8,723 nt of DNA from Bacteroidales bacterium UBA1179. Lineage in GTDB: Bacteria > Bacteroidota > Bacteroidia > Bacteroidales > Bacteroidaceae. The stretch covers positions 4,451 through 13,173 of the forward strand of contig DBYT01000053.1 of NCBI GenBank assembly GCA_002309915.1, written 5' to 3'. The notes beneath the pieces are model-generated. The model searched no databases. It was given only the letters and a program-made list of their open reading frames with translations, and was not told where the DNA came from. A program made the position numbers and the translations under genes. Shown piece after piece: positions 1 through 5,996 of the stretch. How positions within the stretch are numbered: the stretch's first letter is position 1; every line of letters starts with the position of its first letter.

Positions 1-129
1 ATCCTCAACCTCTCTCTGGGTCCACTCAAGTGCCACGAACATGACACCGAGAGCAATTACGAATCCAATCAGGAGTGAAGTGCTCTTGCCCCTTTCAAGG
101 TCAGCGTGTTCAGACTTTTTGATTTCCAT
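1..129 (-). CDS. tonB: TonB-like energy transducer, N-terminal fragment
   Basis: The complement reads an ATG at 127-129 followed by 43 open codons to the window edge, starting MEIKKSEHADLERGK and then a hydrophobic stretch (about residues 18-36, LLIGFVIALGVMFVALEW). A short cytoplasmic KKS..ADLE.GKS head followed by one membrane anchor ending in ALEW is the pattern I recall for the N-terminus of Bacteroides TonB proteins. TonB uses the proton motive force harvested by ExbB/ExbD to power TonB-dependent outer-membrane receptors. The proline-rich linker and C-terminal domain that would prove the assignment lie outside the window. A promoter-like element sits about 46 bases upstream of the start. 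ExbB/ExbD genes might be expected near it, but the gene runs leftward out of view, so this cannot be checked. The alternative is another single-pass inner-membrane protein. Confidence 0.75.
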   Translation of the reverse strand, partial: MEIKKSEHADLERGKSTSLLIGFVIALGVMFVALEWTQREVED

Positions 130-174
130 AATTTATAAATAGTTTAGTTATTTGTCACCTTTGATAACTTCCGG

Positions 175-206
175 CAAAAATAGTACACTTTTTGTCAATC
201 TGAAAA
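175..206 (-). promoter_or_regulatory. Putative Bacteroidota promoter for tonB
   Basis: On the complement, TATTTTTG (175-182) matches the Bacteroidota -7 consensus TAnnTTTG exactly. Twenty bases upstream lies TTTT (203-206), one base off the TTTG expected at -33, and the spacing is right. Transcription would start near 168, giving a leader of about 40 bases before the ATG at 129. This is consensus matching only; AT-rich DNA produces chance matches. Confidence 0.45.
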
Positions 207-338
207 GTCAAAGGGCTTTTTTGTTATTTTTTAATACTTAATCCCTGTTTCTGTTCTGTAAACGGGACGTTTCCTGCAATACGTCTTTTTGGCGGATAAA
301 AAACGTTATAAATAATGGTATGTTCGACTCGATTTAAT

Positions 339-346
339 TAAATTTG
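339..346 (+). promoter_or_regulatory. TAnnTTTG match next to the porQ start (weak)
   Basis: TAAATTTG is an exact match to the Bacteroidota -7 consensus, but it ends only 7 bases before the porQ ATG at 354 and no TTTG lies 19-21 bases upstream. If real, the porQ transcript would be leaderless or nearly so. A one-mismatch alternative, TATGTTCG at 319-326, also lacks a well-spaced -33 element. The true porQ promoter is therefore not settled. Confidence 0.2.
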
Positions 347-353
347 TTCCCCG

Positions 354-1340
354 ATGAAGACAAATCACCTGATAACAGCGGTGGCCGCATTTCTGATAGG
401 AGCGGGTACTGTCCGGGCGCAGAGCCTGGAGAGTTCTTTTGAGTTCCTGCGCCTGCCCGTATCGGCCCACAACTCATCACTGGGCGGCAAGGTGGTTTCA
501 GTTTTTGATCCCAGTCCGGTGCTGTTCATTGCAAATCCCGCCATTCTATCGGCAAATGACACCCGTCTGCTGGGTCTGAACGCCATGACCTGGTTCTCCG
601 GTACCACCGTAGCCGGAGCACAGTTCTCCAACAGCTTTGACGAACGCTCGCATTACGCCTTCAACGCCCGCTACGTCAGTTACGGACGTATGAAAGAGAC
701 ATCGGCCGACGGCACCGTGACAGGCACCTTCTCGGCCAAGGACATTGCCGTGGGAGCCACCTGGTCATATATGCTTACCGATAACCTGAGCGGAGGCGTC
801 ACGGGTAACCTGATAACATCCCGATACGCTTCCATGACATCGGTCGCCATAGGGGTTGACCTGGGACTGTTATGGCTCAGTGAGGACAGGAATATCTCCA
901 TAGGACTGGCCGCCACCAATCTGGGAGGCCAGATCAAGGCTTTTGAGAACACATTCCAGAAACTGCCGTTTGACGTATCTGCCGGCATAAGCTGGAGTCC
1001 GGAGCATGCGCCCCTCAGGTTCACCGTGTCAATGGACAACCTGACCAGATGGAACAAGTCTGATTTCTATTTCACAGAGGGTGAGAGCAAAGGTTTCGGA
1101 GAGATATTCAGACGCCATTTCTCACTCGGAGCCGATATCAACCTGACCGAGCGCTTCTATGTGGCAATGGGCTGCAACCTGCGCACCCGCGCCGAGATGG
1201 CAGGTAAAGGCAGCAAGGGATTTACCGGCATGTCCATAGGCACAGGCCTCAGACTGGGAAAGGTCATGTTTGACCTCTCTTACGGGAAATACCAGGTATC
1301 GGAGTCATCACTGATCTGCAATTTCGCATTCAATATATGA
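354..1340 (+). CDS. porQ: PorQ-family outer-membrane beta-barrel protein
   Basis: This 328-residue protein starts with a signal peptide (basic MKTNH, hydrophobic core 6-18, likely cleavage after VRA at residue 22). It continues as alternating strands rich in Gly, Ser and aromatic residues, and ends in the aromatic/hydrophobic strand CNFAFNI typical of outer-membrane barrels. The early segment FEFLRLPVSAHNSSLGG and the following ANPAIL motif resemble the PorV/PorP/PorQ family. In Porphyromonas, PorQ takes part in the type IX secretion attachment complex, but many gut Bacteroidales that appear to lack type IX secretion also keep a copy, so the gene alone does not show that this organism secretes that way. 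Position supports the call: in Porphyromonas and Bacteroides, as I recall, porQ lies just before cmk and ispH, as here. The stop overlaps the cmk start by 4 bases (ATGA). No PorU, PorV or PorZ gene is in the window. Confidence 0.85.
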   Translation: MKTNHLITAVAAFLIGAGTVRAQSLESSFEFLRLPVSAHNSSLGGKVVSVFDPSPVLFIANPAILSANDTRLLGLNAMTWFSGTTVAGAQFSNSFDERSHYAFNARYVSYGRMKETSADGTVTGTFSAKDIAVGATWSYMLTDNLSGGVTGNLITSRYASMTSVAIGVDLGLLWLSEDRNISIGLAATNLGGQIKAFENTFQKLPFDVSAGISWSPEHAPLRFTVSMDNLTRWNKSDFYFTEGESKGFGEIFRRHFSLGADINLTERFYVAMGCNLRTRAEMAGKGSKGFTGMSIGTGLRLGKVMFDLSYGKYQVSESSLICNFAFNI

Positions 1341-2020
1341 AAAAGATAATCATAGCTATGGACGGCCATTCGTCGTGCGGCAAGAGCACCATGGCCAAGG
1401 CACTCGCAAAAAAGATTGGATACACATACATAGATACCGGCGCCATGTACCGCGCCGTCACCCTCTATGCCATGCGCCGCGGTTTCATCGGCCCCAACGG
1501 TATAGATGAGGAGGCGTTACGGGATGAAATGCCGCAGATAAAGATCACATTCGGCCATGAGAACGGCCAGCAGTACACCATCCTGAACGGTGAGAATGTG
1601 GAGCGTCAGATACGCGGCATGGAGGTATCGGGCAACGTAAGCCCCATTTCTGCCATCGGTTTTGTAAGGGAAGCCATGGTAAAACTGCAGAGAGAGATGG
1701 GCAAGACCGGCGCCATAATCATGGACGGCCGCGACATAGGAACCACCGTGTTCCCCAACGCCCAGCTCAAGGTCTTTGTAACCGCCAGTGATGAGATCCG
1801 TGCCCGCCGCCGTTTTGACGAACTGGAGATGAAAGGAGAGCATCCCGTATATGAAGATGTGCTCAAGAATGTGCGTGAACGTGACTACATTGATTCACAC
1901 CGCGCAGTATCGCCCCTGCGTAAGGCCGATGACGCCATAGTGCTTGACAACAGCGACATGACCATAGAGGAGCAGGACAAGTGGCTGATGGAACAGTACC
2001 TTAAAGCAGCAGCCGATTGA
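1337..2020 (+). CDS. cmk: (d)CMP kinase (cytidylate kinase)
   Basis: This enzyme phosphorylates CMP and dCMP to the diphosphates with ATP, recycling pyrimidine nucleotides from RNA and lipid turnover in the cytoplasm. Its 227 residues are the normal family length. The Walker A loop is GHSSCGKST (residues 10-18). The CMP-binding segment is DTGAMYRA (33-40). The family signature GRDIGTTVFPNA follows at 131-142, the arginine-rich lid at 155-159 (RARRR), and the RDYIDSHRA.SPL..ADDA nucleotide-binding region at 182-200. All expected motifs are intact. The SSC variant of the P-loop, instead of the AGS of enterobacterial enzymes, is as I recall usual in Bacteroidota. The start overlaps the porQ stop (ATGA), which implies translational coupling, and ispH follows after 3 bases. 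Half of the Ile codons (10 of 20) are ATA. Confidence 0.97.
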   Translation: MKKIIIAMDGHSSCGKSTMAKALAKKIGYTYIDTGAMYRAVTLYAMRRGFIGPNGIDEEALRDEMPQIKITFGHENGQQYTILNGENVERQIRGMEVSGNVSPISAIGFVREAMVKLQREMGKTGAIIMDGRDIGTTVFPNAQLKVFVTASDEIRARRRFDELEMKGEHPVYEDVLKNVRERDYIDSHRAVSPLRKADDAIVLDNSDMTIEEQDKWLMEQYLKAAAD

Positions 2021-2023
2021 ATC

Positions 2024-2890
2024 ATGAGGGTGGAGATAGACCTTGAGTCCGGATTCTGTTTCGGAGTGCTTTCAGCCATAGGCAAGGCCGAAGAGGAGTT
2101 GCGCAGCGGCGACGAACTCTATTGTCTGGGTGACATAGTGCACAACGGGATAGAGTGTGAAAGACTCCAGGACATGGGTCTCAAGACCATCAATCACGAA
2201 CAATTCAGCACACTTCACGGAGCCAAGGTGTTGCTGCGCGCACACGGAGAACCCCCATCCACATACCAGACCGCACGCAAGAACGGAATAACCCTGATTG
2301 ATGCAACATGCCCTGTGGTGCTCAAACTGCAGCAGCGCATACACCGTCAGTATCAGGAACTTGACCCTTCCACCCAGCAGATAATCATATTCGGACAGAA
2401 GGGACATGCCGAGGTGCTGGGTCTTGTAGGACAGACCGACGGTACCGCCACGGTCATTGAATCGGCCGATGAAATGGACCGGATTGACTTCAGCAAGGAC
2501 ATTTTCCTGTACTCACAGACAACCAAGTCTGCATCGGGCTACAACCAGTTGATAGAAAAGATAGCAGAGAGGGTTCCTGAAGGACGCCGGTTCATACATA
2601 ACAACACCGTTTGCGGACAGGTGTCACACCGCCGCGAGAACATACGTGAGTTTGCCAGCCGGCATGACGTGATACTGTTCGTGTCGGGACGCAAGAGTTC
2701 AAACGGCAAGGTGCTGTTCAACGAATGCCTTAACGTGAATCCCCGCTCCTATATGATAGAGAGCCGTCAGGACATAAACTTCAAGGCATTGGAAGGGGCG
2801 CAGTCCGTAGGAATATGCGGAGCCACCTCAACTCCCAAGTGGCTGATGGAGGAGTGCCGCGAATTCATTTTGGCCCATTTCAACGATTAA
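2024..2890 (+). CDS. ispH: 4-hydroxy-3-methylbut-2-enyl diphosphate reductase
   Basis: This is the last enzyme of the MEP isoprenoid pathway. It reduces HMBPP to isopentenyl and dimethylallyl diphosphate with an iron-sulfur cluster. The three cluster cysteines are present: Cys12 (GFCFGV), Cys96 (DATCPVV) and Cys197 (NTVCGQVSHRR). Substrate-binding residues are also there: His40 (VHN), His74 (RAHGEPP), His128 and Glu130 (GHAEV), Thr166/Thr167 (YSQTT) and the C-terminal GATSTPKWL (266-274). Its 288 residues are a normal short form without extension. It begins 3 bases after the cmk stop, so porQ, cmk and ispH are probably one transcript. No terminator follows; the sugar-oxidation genes start 24 bases later, so read-through is likely. 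It supplies precursors for quinones and undecaprenyl phosphate and is expected to be essential. Confidence 0.98.
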   Translation: MRVEIDLESGFCFGVLSAIGKAEEELRSGDELYCLGDIVHNGIECERLQDMGLKTINHEQFSTLHGAKVLLRAHGEPPSTYQTARKNGITLIDATCPVVLKLQQRIHRQYQELDPSTQQIIIFGQKGHAEVLGLVGQTDGTATVIESADEMDRIDFSKDIFLYSQTTKSASGYNQLIEKIAERVPEGRRFIHNNTVCGQVSHRRENIREFASRHDVILFVSGRKSSNGKVLFNECLNVNPRSYMIESRQDINFKALEGAQSVGICGATSTPKWLMEECREFILAHFND

Positions 2891-2914
2891 TTATAACCTA
2901 ATTACATACCAATT

Positions 2915-3868
2915 ATGAGCTTAAAGTATAACGAGATCGGCAAGACCGGAATGAAGGTGGCAAGGCTGGCCTTCGGTGCATCATCCCTGGGCGGAGTATT
3001 CCACGACATCAATGAAAAGGAGGCTATAAACGCCGTTTTCACCGCAGTTGATAACGGACTGAACTTTATAGATGTCTCCCCCTACTACGGTCACTACAAA
3101 GCCGAGACGGTGTTGGGCAAGGCTCTCAAGGATATCCCGCGTGACAAGTATTTCCTGTCAACCAAGGTGGGCCGATACGGAAAGGATGGTGTCAACACCT
3201 GGGATTACAGCGCAAAACGCGCCACTGAAAGCGTTTACGAGAGCATGGAGCGCCTCAACATCGACCACATTGACCTTATCAACGTGCATGACATAGAGTT
3301 TCAGGCAGGTCTGCCCGGAGGGTTGCAGAAGGTAGTTGATGAAACTCTTCCCGCATTGGTGGAACTTCGCAACAAAGGCGTGGTAAGCCACGTAGGTATA
3401 ACAGACCTTCAGCTTGAAAACCTCAAGTGGGTTGTAGACCACGCTCCCGCAGGTACAGTTGAGAGCATACTTAACTTCTGCCATTTCTGCCTGAACGATG
3501 ACAAGCTGAACGATTATCTGGGCTACTTTGAGCAGAAGGGAATAGGCGTCATCAACGCCTCACCGCTTGCCATGGGCCTGCTCTCCGAGCGCGGTGTCCC
3601 CGACTGGCATCCCGCGCCCAAACCTCTGGTTGAGGCATGCGCCAAGGCTGCGCAGCACTGCAAGGCCCACGGCACATCAATAGAGAAACTGGCAGTCCAG
3701 TACTCATGCAGCAATCCGCGCATAGCAACCACCCTCTTCAGCTCGGCCAACCCCAGGAACGTGCTGCGTAACATAGAGGTGGTGCAGGAACCTCTTGACT
3801 GGGATCTGGTATTTGAAGTTCGTGAAATAATAGGCAACCAGCAGAGGGTTACCTGGTGCAACTCATGA
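2915..3868 (+). CDS. Aldo/keto reductase, L-galactose/L-fucose dehydrogenase-like
   Basis: The protein has 317 residues, a full aldo/keto reductase barrel. The catalytic tetrad can be assigned: Asp53 and Tyr58 (DVSPYYG), Lys84 (LSTK) and His125 (NVHD). Several segments match what I remember of plant L-galactose dehydrogenase closely: TGMKVARLAFGASSLGGVF, VHDIEF, the NFCHFCLND strand, INASPLAMGLLSERG and PDWHPAP. L-fucose is 6-deoxy-L-galactose, so C1 oxidation of L-fucose to its lactone is the natural reading beside a lactonase and a FucP-type importer. The substrate is inferred, not proven; L-galactose, D-arabinose or another L-sugar is possible. The start at 2915 gives a standard N-terminus (LKYNEIGKTGMKV). 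No Shine-Dalgarno sequence is visible in the AT-rich 24-base gap from ispH. The stop overlaps the next gene by 4 bases (ATGA). Confidence 0.82.
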   Translation: MSLKYNEIGKTGMKVARLAFGASSLGGVFHDINEKEAINAVFTAVDNGLNFIDVSPYYGHYKAETVLGKALKDIPRDKYFLSTKVGRYGKDGVNTWDYSAKRATESVYESMERLNIDHIDLINVHDIEFQAGLPGGLQKVVDETLPALVELRNKGVVSHVGITDLQLENLKWVVDHAPAGTVESILNFCHFCLNDDKLNDYLGYFEQKGIGVINASPLAMGLLSERGVPDWHPAPKPLVEACAKAAQHCKAHGTSIEKLAVQYSCSNPRIATTLFSSANPRNVLRNIEVVQEPLDWDLVFEVREIIGNQQRVTWCNS

Positions 3869-4785
3869 TCAAGATAATAGACACCCATTCACATCTGTGG
3901 CTGCGTCAGGACACCGTGGTAAACGGCATGCCCATACGCACTCTTGAGAACGGACGTTCCCTTTTCATGGGCGAGATCCGGCAGATGGTCCCCCCGTTCA
4001 TCATTGACGGACGCAACACCGCCGAGATATTCCTCTCAAACATGGACTACGCCCAGGTGACAGCCGCCGTAGTGGTGCAGGAGTTTATTGACGGCATCCA
4101 GAACGACTACCTGGCCGACGTTCAGAAACGCCACCCCGACCGTTTCATTGTATGCGGCATGGCCGATTACCGCAAACCCGGTTATCTGGAAGATGTAAAG
4201 AAACTGATAGCACAGGGATTCAAGGGAATAGCAATACCCGGACACCGTCTGCAGACTCCGCAGGGGCGCGTCAGCCTGACCTGCCCCGAGATGATGGAGA
4301 TGTTCCGCCTTATGGAAAAGAGCGGTGTGTTTCTTTCAATAACACTTGAGGACGGAGCGGTCCAGGTTCCTGAGATGGAAGAGGTCATTCAGGAGTGCCC
4401 AAACCTTAAGATTGCGGTAGGACACTTTGGAATGGTGACCGTTCCCGGCTGGATGGAACAGATACGGTTGGCCCGCCACAAGAACGTCATGATAGAATCA
4501 GGCGGCATAACCTGGCTTTTCAACGATGAATTCTACCCGTTCAAAGGAGCCGTCAAGGCCATACGCCAGGCAGCCGATGAGGTTGGAATGGACAAGCTCA
4601 TGTGGGGTTCGGACTACCCGCGCACCATCACCGCCATCACCTACCGCATGTCATATGATTTCATACTGAAAACCCCTGAACTCACCGATGAATCCAAGGA
4701 ACTCTTCCTGGGACTCAACGCAGTGAAATTCTACGGTATAGAGACTGATATAGATTTACCTTACATCAAAAACATGTCAGAATGA
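3865..4785 (+). CDS. Amidohydrolase_2-family protein, probable sugar lactonase (L-fuconolactonase candidate)
   Basis: This amidohydrolase_2 (COG3618-like) TIM-barrel protein has 306 residues. The N-terminal DTHSHLW gives His8 and His10 at the end of strand 1, GHFGM gives His187 and WGSDYPR gives Asp250 on strand 8. Members of this family hydrolyse lactones such as L-fucono-1,5-lactone. That is the step needed after the upstream dehydrogenase, hence the assignment. I see no histidine in the strand near residues 157-161 (FLSITLED), so the metal site may be reduced, as in family members reported to work without metal. I chose ATG 3865, which gives the ATGA overlap seen at other junctions here and the compact start MIKIID. 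A GTG at 3856 would add three residues and sits 7 bases after AGAGGG (3843-3848), so it remains possible. The 3' end overlaps the transporter start by 4 bases. Confidence 0.78.
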   Translation: MIKIIDTHSHLWLRQDTVVNGMPIRTLENGRSLFMGEIRQMVPPFIIDGRNTAEIFLSNMDYAQVTAAVVVQEFIDGIQNDYLADVQKRHPDRFIVCGMADYRKPGYLEDVKKLIAQGFKGIAIPGHRLQTPQGRVSLTCPEMMEMFRLMEKSGVFLSITLEDGAVQVPEMEEVIQECPNLKIAVGHFGMVTVPGWMEQIRLARHKNVMIESGGITWLFNDEFYPFKGAVKAIRQAADEVGMDKLMWGSDYPRTITAITYRMSYDFILKTPELTDESKELFLGLNAVKFYGIETDIDLPYIKNMSE

Positions 4786-5996
4786 GTCAGAACACCAAAT
4801 CAAAAACCTTTACCGTTGCGCTGTCAATGGTAATCTGCCTCTTTTTCCTGTGGGCAATAAGCAACAACCTGCTTTCATCGGTCGTCAAGAAGATGATGAC
4901 CCTGTTTGATATAGACCAGGCCAGGGCCGAGTTCGTAGAGACCTCCTATTGGTTCGCATACTTCCTCTTCCCCATACCCATAGCCATGTTCATGAAGCGA
5001 TTCAGCTACAAGGCCGGCATTGTACTGGGACTGCTCATAGCTGCCGTAGGCGGACTTCTGTTTCTGCCTGTAACACGCATGCACAGTTTCCCGCTCTACC
5101 TTTGCGCCTTCTTCATCGTAGCCATAGGCATGTGCTTCCTGGAGACTGCCGCCAACCCCTACGTGACTGAACTGGGTGATCCCGCCACAGCACCGCGCCG
5201 TCTTAACCTGGCGCAGGCATTCAACGGACTGGGCGCATTCATAGCCGCCATGTTCCTGAGCAAGATAATACTTGGAACCGGTACGGAAACATCGGTGGAA
5301 TCGGAGATTCATACCTTCCGCATGACTTATGCGATCTTTGCCATCGTACTCATAGTCATTGCGGTAGTATTCATATTTACCCGCCTGCCGCGCATACAGG
5401 CCGAGGATGATGACAAGGAGGGCACCAGACTCATCTCATTCAAGGTACTCAAGCGCAGCCACCTGCGTAACGGCGTCATAGCACAGTTCTTCTACAACGG
5501 CGGCCAGACTGCAGTCAACAGCCTGTTCCTGGTATACTGCATCAACTACGTAGGCATGAGCAACAGCCAGGCCACCACATTCTTCGGGTTCTACATGCTG
5601 TTCTTCCTTCTGGGCCGATGGATAGGCACTACCCTGATGGTAAGGTTCCGTCCCCAAGACATGCTGGTGTTTTACGGCGTAGCCAACGTGCTGCTCTGCA
5701 TATTCGTCTGCATAGTAGGCGGCAAGGCAGCCGTATATGCTATGATGGGAATATCATTCTTCATGTCAATCATGTACCCCACCCAGTTCTCACTGGCACT
5801 GACCGACCTCAAGGGTGACACCAAGAGCGGATCGGCATTCCTTGTAATGGCCATTGTGGGTAACTCCATACTTCCCATCCTGACCGCATACGTACAGAAA
5901 TCAATGGCTAACCCCAATATAGCATATTTCATCCCGCTCATCTGCTTTGCCGTCTGCGCATGGTACGGCTGGAAGGGACATAAAGTAATAGACTGA
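4782..5996 (+). CDS. fucP: FucP-type sugar:H+ symporter (MFS, FHS family)
   Basis: This inner-membrane carrier has 404 residues and about 12 hydrophobic segments (near residues 12-31, 52-70, 78-96, 104-121, 144-164, 181-200, 232-252, 267-288, 293-312, 316-334, 350-370 and 379-396), with an acidic central loop (AEDDDKEG) between segments 6 and 7. It follows E. coli FucP closely as I recall it: FFLWAISNNL, FPIPIAMFMKRFSYKAGI, CFLETAANPYVT, RLNLAQAFN and the MYPTQFSLAL stretch. Glu121 corresponds to E. coli Glu135, and Gln145 and Asn148 to sugar-binding Gln159 and Asn162. E. coli Asp46, implicated in proton coupling, aligns with Ser32 here. Substrate is probably L-fucose because of the neighbouring oxidation genes, but this family also carries glucose and galactose. 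It starts within the lactonase stop (ATGA) and abuts the dehydrogenase with no gap. Confidence 0.85.
   Translation: MSQNTKSKTFTVALSMVICLFFLWAISNNLLSSVVKKMMTLFDIDQARAEFVETSYWFAYFLFPIPIAMFMKRFSYKAGIVLGLLIAAVGGLLFLPVTRMHSFPLYLCAFFIVAIGMCFLETAANPYVTELGDPATAPRRLNLAQAFNGLGAFIAAMFLSKIILGTGTETSVESEIHTFRMTYAIFAIVLIVIAVVFIFTRLPRIQAEDDDKEGTRLISFKVLKRSHLRNGVIAQFFYNGGQTAVNSLFLVYCINYVGMSNSQATTFFGFYMLFFLLGRWIGTTLMVRFRPQDMLVFYGVANVLLCIFVCIVGGKAAVYAMMGISFFMSIMYPTQFSLALTDLKGDTKSGSAFLVMAIVGNSILPILTAYVQKSMANPNIAYFIPLICFAVCAWYGWKGHKVID

Larger units (their letters stand above)
130..353. promoter_or_regulatory. Divergent AT-rich control region between tonB and porQ
   Basis: These 224 bases separate two genes that point away from each other, so they should hold both promoters. 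I see no convincing ORF in it. The tonB side has a good Bacteroidota-type -7 element (175-182, complement). The porQ side has an exact TAnnTTTG match at 339-346, but it lies only 7 bases before the ATG. Short inverted repeats such as AAACG/CGTTT at 260-272 are present but too small to interpret. Confidence 0.6.

Noticed and set aside
255..310. Short inverted repeats (AAACG/CGTTT, GACGT/ACGTC) upstream of porQ
   Set aside because: Arms of 5 bases in AT-rich DNA are expected by chance, and no known operator or riboswitch pattern is matched.
365..1057. Minus-strand open frames opposite porQ
   Set aside because: They are antisense shadows of a well-supported gene, with no motif and no promoter.
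2869..2899. TTTG with 19-base spacing to TATAACCT as a promoter for the sugar genes
   Set aside because: The -7 part matches only the TA of TAnnTTTG, so it is not enough to call a promoter.
3856..3864. GTG start for the amidohydrolase adding Met-Gln-Leu
   Set aside because: The ATG at 3865 gives the ATGA overlap used at two other junctions and a compact N-terminus. The GTG is kept only as an alternative because of the AGAGGG upstream of it.
4875..5312. 145-codon minus-strand frame opposite fucP
   Set aside because: It is antisense to conserved transporter segments; its odd Tyr/Gly/His-rich composition is a shadow of transmembrane codons.
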